Shown one piece after another: positions 25,201-37,618 of a stretch of 64,000 nt of DNA. Under the pieces are notes generated by a model. The model saw only the letters and a program-made list of their open reading frames with translations. It was not told the origin of the DNA and did no database searches. A program made the translations under genes and the position numbers. The stretch covers positions 30,401,334-30,465,333 of the forward strand of contig OZ024864.1 of NCBI GenBank assembly GCA_964017155.1. The letters run 5' to 3'. Position 1 is the stretch's first letter, and every line of letters starts with the position of its first letter. Source of the DNA: Oasisia sp. SBJ-2009 (Eukaryota; Annelida; Polychaeta; Sabellida; Siboglinidae).

Positions 25201-28200
25201 TTACAGGTGCAACAAATTAAATTAAAACAAACTAAAATAAAGTCGTTAGTCTTAGCTTACAGGTGCAACAAACTAAATTAAAACAAAGTATATTAAAGTA
25301 ACGTCGTTAGTCTTAGCTTACAGGTGCGACAAGTCCCTGTCTGTGTGTCTGTCCTCACTATAACAACAAGACTCACGGGTTGATCGGTAAAAGTGACACA
25401 ACTGATGCGGTCTTCAGACATCGGGGAGGAATTACACGACCGGGAGATCCAGCAGCTGACCCGGGAGCAGGAGAAGGCCGTGTACATGGCCCAGGAGACG
25501 ATCTGGGAGCAGGCGGAAGCCATGCGGGTGGAGGCGGTGGAGAAGGCGCTGCACGTGGCGCAGGACGAGCACGAGACGGCCTTGAAGAGGATGGCGCGCG
25601 CGCACGAGCGCACACTGCGGGTAAACTCACAGTGGTGACTCTTAACAAACTTTCGTGCACGCTGATATGGATATGTATAAAATATTGTAAAGCCTTAATT
25701 TATTTTTAGATCTATTTATTTTAATATTTTAAACTATTTATTATTGTTTAATAAGAATAGTCAACTAATCACATTAAATATGTTTTAATGTCTTAAATTA
25801 TTTTAATTAGTCTTATAGATGCATATTGTAATTCTCTACATTATAATTTATACTTACACTAATGTCTTAAATTATAAAATTATTTGAATTTATTTTAACA
25901 AATATACTTTGCATGTTTTATGCACCCATTTCAATATCTATGATTGCCGAGAGAGTGAAATAAACTATTATTATTATATTATAACCATGGACACAGATGG
26001 AACGATGCACCGGTGCACCGCATGGTATGGTACACGATACACAATACCTGTATCGATTGTTACGATTGATGTAGGAAAAACAATATTCGCACCGCCCTGT
26101 TTGTGAAGCAATATACCTACGTCCAACGCAAAATACGACTGTCTATTTATCGCTAACACATCGCGTTATAACATGTAGTACTTGTATATTATGAAAATAT
26201 AACTTGTGCAAAATCTCTACGCACTATTCACGCTCCTTATAGGTTGGTAACGTGGGAATGCGTCGGTTTCGAAAACATCATAGATTCTAAAACAGTGAAT
26301 TATAAACAATGTATTTGTGCTACTGATTCGTTTCAATTGTTCACGATAAACAAATCAGCATTTTGTTGTTGTTGCACAACTCTAGTCAATGCCAATGCAG
26401 TCTGTATCGCGATATGTATCGAATTGTTACCTCTGTAATGTATCACGAGACATCGAATCGTGACCTCTGTTTCGTGATATGTGTTGTATTGCGAAGTAGC
26501 ATATCGTTCCGGTCATATGAAAGCATGTGTACCGCGTTGAACTCCATATCTTTGGTTTTACCTTCCGTCTGTGCTATTTTGTGTTTTTATTCTGACCTAT
26601 CAGGCCATAACGGAGTAAGCAAGGCTCAAGCATAAGCTTAGAATACAAACACATGCTCGTCAACTTATGATCCTTAAAATAAATAGAGACAGAAGTGGTT
26701 ATATATACGCTTATAACTTTTTCGTATTTTCGAAACAGTTTGGAAAAGTATGCGCTAAAAACTTAGCGTCACCAGATGGCTTTGGTTATTAAATGATCTC
26801 ATATGAGATCTACAAATGTATGAGGCAATGAGTTCCTATGTGTTAAAAAGTCATTCCTTTGCTAAACAGTCACTTATTTATCCACTCTGAACGTGGCTCT
26901 CACTTGTGTACAGCTGCTCATTGGTCCCTTCAGGAGGAAATCACTCGCATCGAGGGTGAAGCTGGGATTAAATTCAGAGAGCAGCTTGCGCAAGAGAAGG
27001 CAACATGCGACGCCAACTTGAGGAAAGAACTAGACGCCATGGAGATACGTTGGCAGGACCGCCTGGCAGAGGCACTCAACGCCACCCGCATCATGGAGCG
27101 GGAGAAGGCCGAAGCACGGGTCATTGAGGCTGGGAGGTAACTGGTGAATCCACCACGTGAGATGAGATATTGCCTAGCAACTGGGTCCGACAACATTACA
27201 AAATGACAACCACACTCGTAAAACTGTCGAACATTCCGCTATAAGTAGTGTTGGATGTAAAACTACTGTGAGATACTGTGAAATTCTGGCATTTATAACT
27301 GTAATTTTTTTGTTTTGGTAATTGACAGTTACATTTATTCAACAAACAACCAAACACATTATACAATGTCCATACGATCCATACAAGGTGAATTCATAAG
27401 TAACACACAACTAATAAATACAGACACTTAATCTAATTGCTGTGCATACATAAATAATCAAAATAAGTAGAAGCTATCCAACAAAATGCTTGCAAAGAAA
27501 TATGCACCATGTTACTGTTACTTTGGCAAACGTGTTTTTGTCCATAATTTTTCTGAAGAAGTAATACATTGATGAATAGGCGGTTGTCCGGCAAATGTGA
27601 ATCAGTGTCAGACACTAAATAGGTCCCCACACGTGTGTAACCTGTCAGGAAATCAGAGTGGTAGTTTTTATATCTAATCAACTGTGTGGATCTTGCTCCA
27701 TTCGGCCAGAGGGCTTATGAGCGGCACCCAGGGTAGGCACGACAGCAGTGCTGTCGCTGTGTTCTGGGAGCATACAAACGCTGCTGTAGATGATATATCA
27801 AACAAACCAGGGTGTACATTTAGAACACGTAACTGTTTCAGAGAGGAAGAGGTGCGCACGAATCAAGCGTTGGAAGAGCTCGGGGCGAAGCACGAACAAG
27901 CGATGACTCAACTGAGTCAAAGCTATGACGTGCTCGTGAGTGAGGAGATCGAAAAGGCAAAGCAGGAAGCTGCGGAGAAGAGCGAGACCAGAATCAGCAA
28001 CACGCGGGACTTGTACGAGCAGCAGCTGCAGGTCGGTCTCCTCCAGAGACGCCTTCGTTGTGTGGTCTGGTGGTGTAGCTATACTATTGTTCTTTGGTTG
28101 AGGTGCTTATTTAGTTAACCATGTGTTGATTGTTTTTATCGCACAATTTGTTTGTATACTATAAGCAACAATGTTACAATACTTTACGATGTGGTTTGGC

Positions 28201-29616
28201 CCGCATCGGCTAACACTGTTCTGATGTAACGCCCGCCACAGTATAAACTACGGTCGTAGTATTTTCAATGTTATATTACACGGACTAAAGTACTGTGTGT
28301 GACGGAACGTAAACTCTATAGAATAATACACTAATAATAATACTTGTATATTTTTTATTTGTATACTTTCAGACAAATTATGTCTGTTTTCAGACAAACT
28401 TGTTCGTTTGACGTATTATCTACAATTTTATTTGCATACTTTCAGACAAATATACTTCTCCCAGCAGTTGTTTCTATGGTTACCGTACAGTAAATAGTCT
28501 GACAAACACACACTTCACAGTTTACTTCCTAGCAAAGACATGTGCACTTATGTACTAATGTATGTATATATCATCAACATCATCATTGTGCAGCTATAGT
28601 GTCCCGTGGTTGGGCGAAGGCCTCAGCATGCTACTTCCACATTTGCCTATCTTGTGCTATCCTCTGCCAGGCACCTTCCAGTAGTCGTCTAGTTCGTCTC
28701 GCCAATGTCTCGGTCTTTTTCTTTCGTATGGTTTCCAAGAGGTGATATGAGGTGTCCATCGGTTATCTCGTATCCTGCTGACGTCCCCGGCCCAGGTCCA
28801 CTTCCATCTTCTGACTTGTTCAATCACGTCTGTGACCTTTGTCTTTTTTCTTAACCAGATGTTTGTGTTTCTGTTCCGGTATGTGATATTTAACATACTC
28901 CTTTCCATCTTTGTTTGTGCGGCTGCTAGCTTGCTCTTTGCTTGGGTGGCGAGTGCCCATGTTTCCGCGCCATATGTTGTTGCTGGAAGTATGCATGAAT
29001 TGTAGACTTTTCTCTTGGAAGCATGTTCCAATGTTACCCTTGACGATGTCACGGTGCTTGGCGAATGCTGTCCACCCGGCTGTGATTCTTCTTTGAATCT
29101 CCTTGTCTTGGTTTTTGTCTCTGGTGCTGTATCTCTGTCGCAAGTAGATGTAGCATTCAACGTTCTCGATCTGAGTGTTGTTAACTTTATATTGGTGTGT
29201 CGCGTTTCCATCATCACCTTTGTCTTCGACTTTTGATTTTTACTTTCATCAGCTAGTGTGTGCGTGTGTGTGTGTGTGTATATATATATACACGCACCAA
29301 TTATGATGTTTTGACATGTCTACGCAAGAATAAAAACTAGATATAGTACAGAAGCCAGCCTTGTACACGATTTGTTCTCGTTTGTCCCATGTAGGTGCTA
29401 CGCACACACATATCGGAGAAGAACGAACTGGTCGTCAAGTTACAGGCGGCTCTCAATGGACTGGTTCTTGAGCGAGCTCGGCTGAAGACTCAGTTGGAAC
29501 ACACACACAAAGAGTTTGAGACGTTTGTCAACTCAGCGATCCCGGTTGAAAATGCGGCCGGCTTCCTCCTCCCTCCGTGCCGCACAAAACCGAAACCAAA
29601 GAAGCTGACGTTTTGA
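22225..29616 (+). CDS. Coiled-coil protein, five coding exons, tentatively C6orf163-like
   Basis: The coding exons are 22225-22351, 25418-25620, 26934-27136, 27842-28031 and 29395-29616, joined in phases 1, 0, 2 and 0. Together they give 945 nt: 314 residues and a TGA stop. Every junction is GT-AG and phase-matched. Residues 1-43 are a proline- and arginine-bearing head (MAPPVATLLPALRPRVKYDG). From about residue 44 to 285 the chain is almost wholly charged helix rich in E, K, Q, A and R without proline (WEQAEAMRVEAVEKAL, RWQDRLAEALNATR, LEELGAKHEQAMTQLSQSYD), as in a long coiled coil. The tail is short and basic (KPKPKKLTF). Length and the helical pattern around WEQAEAM recall vertebrate C6orf163, a coiled-coil protein of unknown function, but this is from memory and unverified. 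A non-coding 5' exon is possible. The first AATAAA seen downstream is at 30973. Confidence 0.82.
22372..22850. repeat. Perfect (TCGG)n microsatellite, about 120 units
   Basis: An essentially uninterrupted tetranucleotide array of about 480 bp starts 20 bp after the exon 1 splice donor (22352) of the coiled-coil gene. It is open in several frames on both strands. The serine-valine-glycine-arginine and threonine-aspartate-arginine-proline frames are artefacts unless the intron is retained. Its purity implies recent expansion. Confidence 0.97.
22851..23507. other. Intron 1 of the coiled-coil gene, unique part
   Basis: Ordinary AT-rich intronic sequence between the two tandem arrays. No element was recognised. 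Confidence 0.5.
23508..25331. repeat. Intronic minisatellite with 173 bp higher-order unit
   Basis: The basic unit is about 56 bp, beginning GTCGTTAGTCTTAGC and continuing TACAGGTGCAACAAATTAAA. Three variants follow each other in order: 56 bp ending AATACATTAAA, 56 bp ending ACTAAAATAAA, and 61 bp ending AGTAAATTAAAGTAAA. Together they make a 173 bp higher-order unit repeated about ten times. A shortened unit near 24690-24715 breaks the phase once. The first and last units are more diverged (GGTGCGACAA), as expected for old array edges. The array ends 86 bp before exon 2. Confidence 0.93.
28440..29217 (-). pseudogene. 3' part of an RTE-like LINE in intron 4
   Basis: The minus-strand frame reads VYNSCILPATTYGAETWAL, KMERSMLNITYRNRN, RKKTKVTDVIEQVRRWKW, AGDVSRIRDNRW and RPRHWRDELDDYW. 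This is the well-known C-terminal segment of RTE-type endonuclease-reverse transcriptases, downstream of the catalytic core. The 5' end is lost. The 3' untranslated part continues to about 28440 and includes a block (ACAGTAAATAGTCTGACAAA and onward) shared with 32430-32480 and 33115-33220. It sits antisense in the last intron of the coiled-coil gene. Confidence 0.85.
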
Positions 29617-32083
29617 AGACACCGCAATCTTCACAGAGCAGTTTATCCATTGGCCGTTGTTTCGAAAAGTATGTCTTATGGAGACACGTAGTCATCACGC
29701 CGGAGTACTGTTTGGTGCTGTTGTGTGTATTTTGTGTCCCGCCAGACATGCGGTGGCGAAATGAGTTATTGTTGTGTTGTGCACAGTTTCGTTCATATAA
29801 GTTGACTTTGTGATTACAGTACGTGTTTATCGTCTGTGGCTGAATTCATGCATTCACTGCATGATATATCGCACAAGTCCAGGATCATGCGTGTGCCCGA
29901 ATGATTAGAGGTGTGTCTTCCATAAATTCTTTTTCAAAATATCCGCACAAAGTTAAGACACACGATACATATATTAAAACAATTCTTACAAAACTGTTTC
30001 ATCAATTAAAGGGAACACGAAATGCACAATCTGAAAGCTCCTATTGGAGGGTTAGTTTAATAACTCGTGTTTTCATTCACATCTTGTGTAGTACAAAAAC
30101 GGCATAATGCATTGGTGATCTTCAAATATCTTCAAAATTTAATGGTTTATGGCTAATTAAGGTTTTATCAATATGAGCATACTAACTTTTTGGACGATAT
30201 ATTATGTCATATACTGACCCAATAAGGTTAATATAGAATTGAACTTACAACAGCCTAACTGCCTACAGCGACACAGTATTAGGGTTACCACGTAGTATGT
30301 TCATCTACACATTGCAGACGTGAGTGATCTCAATGTAACTAATCTTCAGTGAGCAGGGTACTCACCAACAATTGTTGCACTCGACAGACTTTCCAAAGTA
30401 ACAAACAATTATATCATTGGGAATGTTTTTTGCAACTTTGTGGTTTTATTGCATAACTACTGAAACATTATTATAGTCTAGTTAGAGGGTGGAAACACAA
30501 GTACACCTTTAGTTTTGAATACTCACCATGATGTTATGACTTGACCAATGCACACACTTATTATCTCAGTATTATCATTTACACTTATTTCACCAACACC
30601 AATTCTGTTTGGATTAATGCATCTTTTAGGTGGTCTTTTATACTTTTATGACATATATCAATGAGTGAGAACATGAGACTTAATATTATATATAAATATG
30701 TATTTGGATGGATTGTATATGAATACTAATATTATTTTTGGCTGCTTAGTATTTTAATATGTGCAAGGAACTGATATAATTTAAAAATCAATTCTCAGAA
30801 AAGATTAACTGCATGTTATTTTTTGTGTAATTATGATATTATTTGAGTGATATTACATTTTTACATGTTATGATGCAATTATATTTTGATAACTATAATC
30901 TGAATCCTAAATTTGCATGTACTGCAGAGCCACTTGCTGTGATATTTTAAAATGCCACTGTGATATTGAACCAATAAACATTTTACAGAATTAAATGACG
31001 GCAGTGTTTGTGTTTCTGTCAGGATGCGACTATAATCATCCTGTGAGTCATGTCTTGTTTGTTAAGTTTTTTAAATTGTCTACATCAATTCATCCTCATA
31101 AGCCAGGGCTGCTAGCCATGGAAACCTAGCCATGGCAGAGCCCCTATGAGAAGTGTCGGTTAAAACAATAATTGTATTGGCTTCACCTGTCACAACTGGG
31201 TCAGCTGTGAAAAAAGCAAACACCTGCCCCAATTTGAAGATAGATAAACGAATGGTAGGAATCCCAATATAATGACCTGTCTGCGTGGTTGATATGTTTA
31301 TGACCTGCCAACAACCAACACATCTGGCGTGTGCTTTTTAATTGGCCGAGTTTAGCAAAAGAAAACTGATCAGCCAGGGGTGTGGTTGGCGGACACTGAT
31401 GTAATCATCACCAGTAACCATGGCGCCCAAGAAAGCACCAGTACTTAATCTAGATGTCAATCAAAGCAATGTTTTTCCTTGATCAAATGTCAAACTTTTT
31501 GCACAATTAACATGAAAACTTAGTGCACATGTAATAATGGTAGACAATAATTATAACAATAATAGCATGTTTCATTTTGAGACGCCTCTTTTCTTCTTTC
31601 AGTAATAAACCCAGCAGTGTATCACATTACACCTGTTTACATTACCTATACTGGGCTCATATAAATATATGTATATATATGCAATCAGAGAAACCCTCAC
31701 CATCAGTTCAACTACACCAATGACCTGTATAGAGAGGTGATCTGACTAGGAAGACATTTCCTATACTTGTATCTTGTGGAAATGAGGTAAGGTTAATTTT
31801 AGCAAAATAATACTTGATTCTCAATAATTTTGGGCAGTGTTTTGCAGTATTATCACTGAACACGTAATTTCAGAGCAACTGATTGTCACTCCTTCCCTAC
31901 AGTAAATAAAAATTTGTATGTCAGTACGCAACATGCCGGTTTAAATATGTTGGTACCATGGTCCTTTTCAGCCTAATACACAGTGATATCTTTATGATGA
32001 ATATAAACTATGAAGTTACTCAACATTAATGTCTCTGGTTCAAACTCTCCACAACAAAACTCCAGATTAAATGTTGCATGTTA
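29617..32083. other. Region between the convergent coiled-coil and EXOSC1 genes
   Basis: No further coding sequence was recognised. It may include a long 3' untranslated region of the coiled-coil gene up to the AATAAA at 30973-30978. At about 31104-31145 a direct repeat of TAGCCATGG lies within a GGGCT...AGCCC inverted repeat. Confidence 0.45.
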
Positions 32084-32089
32084 TTTATT
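32084..32089 (-). terminator. EXOSC1 polyadenylation signal
   Basis: A canonical AATAAA on the minus strand lies 23 bp past the EXOSC1 stop codon, giving a very short 3' untranslated region. Confidence 0.7.
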
Positions 32090-32111
32090 CAAAAACATAC
32101 AGATAAATGAA

Positions 32112-35100
32112 CTATGAGATCCCTGGTGCTTCGATGTATTCTGGACGAAGTTTGGCAACTTTGCGAAATTCTGTTGAGTGCGACTTTGGACATTTCATCT
32201 CACACCAGCTGATGGGCACCATGGTGAACCCTGGCAGACAGACACACACATCAATCAAACATGTCTCAGTACCCAGGTGAGGCTAAATGAAATATGTAAT
32301 GAAATATATAAATAATTATACAAAATTGTGTAATGATAAATAATTTATCATTTAAACAATTATAATGTATCACCCTTGTCACAATAACTTTTTTCTGCTA
32401 CAAAATTCCATCATCATCATCATCATCACATAAATACACATTTCACAGTTTACTTCCTAGCAAAGACGTGCTCTTTTGTATTAATGTATGTCTATCATCA
32501 TCATTGTGCAGCCATAGTGTGTCGTGGTTGGGTGAAGGCCTCAGCATGCTGCTTTCACATCTGCCTATCTCTGCCAGATGCTACCCTTCCAGTAGTCGTC
32601 TAGTTCGTCTCTCCAACGTCTCGCCAGTCTTCCTCTAGGTCTTTTTCTTTCATAGGGTTTCCAGGTGGTGATACGCAACATGTTCCAATGTTACCCTTGA
32701 AGATGTTGCGGTGCTTGTCCATCCATCCAGCTGTGATTCTTGTTTGAATCCCATGAATCATCTTGATTTTTGTCTCTGGTGCTAATATCTATATCCAGAG
32801 AGGTTATTTCTTATGTATTTTAATTGCGTCATGGTTGAGCCATTTAAACAGTAACATCAGAAAGCTGTACCTACCTTCCTCACTGCGAGCAACCACCACA
32901 CCAAGCTCATTCTCAGCTGTTGTTAACACGTATGACTGGGCGTCTCCTAGAGATAACTGGAGGCATTAAGGAAAGAAAATAAACCAAGTGGTGCCTAACT
33001 GAAGCATATACATACATATAATATACATGTATATAGTTATCAAACAGCTGTGTTTTAATGACGATTCTCTATGTGAATAGTATATTTTATCTGAATACTT
33101 TCACACAGTCAGTCCTCAATAATGTATTTCTCCCAGCAGTTGTTTCCATGGTTACCGTACAGTAAATAGTCTGACAAACACACACTTCACAGTTTACTTC
33201 CTAGCAAAGACATGTGCACTTACTTAGAATATTAATCACAAAAAAGTTATTGAAGGGCCTGGTGTTGTACACGCTTTGCCTGGTGTTGCACACGTTTGCA
33301 CACAAACGTGTGCAAACGTGTGCATGTCTTACCATAGACCAAGGCTATTCACACCTGCCAATGTACGAAAAATCATTGGTTGTTGAAATTTCACTACTAG
33401 CAACTTTATGCAAATTTATCTGTAAAATCTGAGAGCAATCATTGCTGCAGTGGTACTTCTGTTTCATAAGTGCATGAGTACACCGCAGAGCCGTAATGTA
33501 ACGAAGTACTTTTACTTTGTTACTTTACTTAAGTAGAAAAGTTTACTTTTCTTGAGGAACGAAGTACATTTTTGGGGAAGTACTTTTACTTGTAACGAAG
33601 TACAAATGTGAGTACTTTTTCTAAATGTAACGAAGTACTCATAATTTCTTTATTAAATTTGCGAAGCTCCTAAAAAGTTCCGCAAATGATCTGTGTCAGA
33701 AGCACGTGCGGCACTGTTTGCCGTCAGCGTAGATTTATTTTAAAATGTCACAGGAAACAACAAATAGAAATAACAGATAAGCAGAGACAGACGTGTTAAA
33801 TGTCCCGGACTGGCCGGATTTCTTTTGTTACGTGATGAATTCGGTGAGATAATTGCAATCTTAAGGTCTGGGAAGGACCACAGCCGGCTATGCCGGTTGC
33901 CCCGACTGGGCTGCTCAGAAAACAATAGCCAAGAATTATTTAACTCCTTGTTTTGACCAGACAAGTAAAAACAGCTGCCTTACTATCTTCTTGTGTCTTG
34001 CCTGTTGTTGACACAGTTTGTTAACTTTACATGATCCTTGTGAATGTCACATGCTAGTTGTATAACGAGAGTTCCCCATTATCGCCCACCGCAAATCTGC
34101 CGATCTTTATCATCTGTAGGCCTATATATCTGTAATATAGATCAGTGTGTATAACTTAGTGAAATCAGTTTATATACATATTTACATTAGTCTTTTGAAA
34201 TAAATGTTGCAATTACACATGAAGGCATAATTATTATGAAAGGAATGTTGTAACCACATGGTCTAGACCTTCGTCAAATATCACAAATGAAACAAATTCT
34301 TCACATGTCCAAGATGACAACAATGTTAACAACCCTATAATAACGTGTATATCTTCTACTTATGAATACGATGGTTGTTGTAGTCGTGTTAGTAATCAAA
34401 CATGATGTAGGCTATTTACAGCCTGTATGTATAGTGCTGTTTGCACTGTGATACTTATATTTCACACTGTTAAAACATTTATCTATTATGCAGCGAATAA
34501 AATATTACTAAAGAAAATTATATCAGCTTGGTATATATGCTAAATGATATTGTGAATATTTTGTTTTATTCACATTAGTTGGCTGCATCGGTCATTTTAG
34601 ATCATTACAGGAGAAAAGTACTTTTGTGTTTACTTCAAGTACAAGTTTTTACTTTTTACTTGTACTTCAAGTACATTTTTCTAGAAGTACTTTTACTTTT
34701 ACTTGAGTAGCTTTTTCTAGAGTTACTTTTACTTTACTCAAGTACAAAATAAATGTACTTGTTACAGCTCTGGTACACCGTTACACAAACGTGTGCATGC
34801 GCACGCACACATTGAAGTAAACCAGAAATATAACCTCACTTGAAAACTCTGTTTAAAAGATACAACTCTGGCCAGTACGGTGTCGCCAGGGCGAAAACAT
34901 TTGTACATTTCCACCTGAATCACAAAATAACATCCATCACACATTAAAAATAACTGCATTCACACAAGATCTACAGACAGCACGGCAGGTGTATAGATAG
35001 GTCAAATGATGGTGCATGTATAAATACATTTATCAAAATACTTAATTAAATACATTTATCAAAACACTATATAAATTATGCAGTAAAAATGCAAATGGCA

Positions 35101-35564
35101 TGGCCAGATGATTTATACAAACAATACTTAAAACTTCTACAACAAAAAACATGAAAGAGGATGGGAAGTTATTCTAAAATTAATTAAAAACTTCTTTATT
35201 GTAGGTTTTAATGACAGTTCTCAAAAGCTATGAAAAGCTGTCTTGAAAAAGCAGCACAACTTTAAAAAATACGCTGTTTTATTTTGATTTAAGCAATTTT
35301 ATGTAAGTTGCTAAGACAATTTATATCATAACTTTTATGTATAATTATACTAAATGAAGCCTATTTTGAAAGCTTACCTTATCCTTTTCTGTAGCGCGGA
35401 CATCTTCCCTGCGGATCATCCCACGGAACGACTCCTGCAGGGAAGCATTTCCCACTCCGTGGATGGCACACTTGCAAAACCGTGGATTCACATTGGTGAT
35501 CTGAGCACAAATTTACAAAAGTACATAAACTCACTCTAAAGTTCTAAATGAAAAAATACATTTA

Positions 35565-35614
<50 letters not shown>

Positions 35615-37585
35615 TCTTTGGTTCTCAATGTTTTTAGTTGGATAAATAAAACGTGCGGTTTAGCAAGAAAACTTTTTGTACATGATATTAAGATGGTTCC
35701 CATGTAAAATGTCCAGATCACAAAACAACCAGATTATTGAAGACCAGATAAATGACACATGGGTGTACAAACCCTCACAATAGGGTAATGTTTAGTCATT
35801 GTTAATAAGCCTGTACATGGTTAACAGTTTGACACAATGCAGTATAGACAGACAGCACAGTCCTTACCTTTGCTGTCACTATGGAGTTTACTGATGGTAC
35901 AATGCCGTCTTCCACTTCAGTTCTCACTTCGACCTCAGTCTGAACAAACAGAAATGTCATTATTATCCAACATAATTATTTCTAACTTAAACAGCTGTGT
36001 CTGTTTAAAATACACATTAATATGTTGAATCTTGTATTTAGAAAGTCCAACAAGTTGTTCGTAATTTTAATTTCGTAAACATGCAAAGTGTGAACATTCA
36101 TAGTAAGACAACTTTGAGGTTTGCTGGTTCCCACACACCATGGACTAAGTGGACAAAGTACAGTTGATTCAGCAAACACACTCTTCATAGTCATACTATC
36201 AATATGAGGGACAGATTAAGACATCTATGGGCTCTAGGCATCTGACACTTTCATGGGTCTTAGGTAGAACCAGTTAGGGTAGCATAGGGGTGCCCCAAAC
36301 CTGCAATTGAACATCCCTTCATTAATGCCTGAGTGAAATTTATATTAGCTGGGTTGATTGTGAGCTGCTGCAACAATTTGCTGTTGGGTCGGTTGTGATA
36401 TCTGAAGACGGGCTGGGGTGTGGAGACTGTCCTTTACAGTATTGAGGCATATGCAACATAAGACAGGTTCCACTATAGAATTATCTCCAGCTTACAGAAC
36501 TCATTGGCACAATGAACTACCACAGAAACTTATCAACTTCGCTATCATTGTCCAAATTCATCTCTTTTACAGAGTTCAGGTCTTCAGGATGAAAAATTTG
36601 CGTGAGGGTATTTATGTGGGTTCCTGGCTTTTGTGGGTATTAGGCATGAGCCTAATGGTTATCCACCAGACCACCACCATATACATTATGTCACGGGAGC
36701 TTTGTCAGTTATCTTGTAATCACACAATTATACTGTACTGTACCGTGTCTCCGTCCTTCTGGGTATGGTGCACAAAGCCAGCCAAACTTGCAATGATGAA
36801 GCCATTCTTTGAGTAAGTTCCCTTGCCGGCTGTATGCTTCCCATCCAGCTTATCAATACGCTGCCCTGAAAAGTGCATCCAAAACAATCAGACAATGTTT
36901 TCTTGGATTCTTGCTCAATCTGGGAAAAATAAACATGTAGGTGGGGCTGGTCCAGTGAATCAGAACCAAACTTTCAAACATCACATCATCTTCCTGGCGG
37001 AGCAGAAGTAAACAACAAGTTGGCAGACGGTCATGTCAAAAAACTTTCTCGATTCAAATGTTTACTTTGAATTACATGTAAAGTTACTGCATCTATGTTT
37101 TGACAAAAACAACTGACAGTATTCAAGAATATGACTATTATACTAGAACTTTGAAATAGTTAGAATGACGGGTTTGCGCCAGAGGCCCGTGATCGGCCAG
37201 CCTAAAACAACTGTTGAAAAAGTCTTTAAAATAAAAGTTCTCAACGGATATGATTCATTTTTATGTGATTTGGCAGTTAAAATGTATGGCTACATTTATC
37301 TTGTGGGAAGCAGGAAATGTGTCCGTTCAATAATTATTTGGGGGCAGGATAGTACGTTTGTTTTTTCCGTATTTTTTTGGACATTCAGCTAATAATATCA
37401 CCATGATTATTTGACTAAATAGAGACAGCAAAAAGTTATTATAATAAAGAGTTAATTTGGCAGTAAAACGATGCCTCATTCATATTTTTATGATAAGTAT
37501 TTGCAGAGTTATGATTTTTATTGCGTAACAGCATGCAACACAGGATTTCGCTGGCCGGTCGCAGGCTCCATACATGTAAATATTT

Positions 37586-37618
<33 letters not shown>

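Noticed and set aside
25373..25709. Two other long frames over coiled-coil exon 2
   Set aside because: These are shadow frames of a GC-rich exon. The chosen frame is the one that joins the neighbouring exons in phase and gives the helical heptad pattern.
33740..33964. Minus-strand 74-codon frame inside the EXOSC1 intron 5 hAT element
   Set aside because: No recognisable transposase motif, and the element's expected coding strand does not support it.
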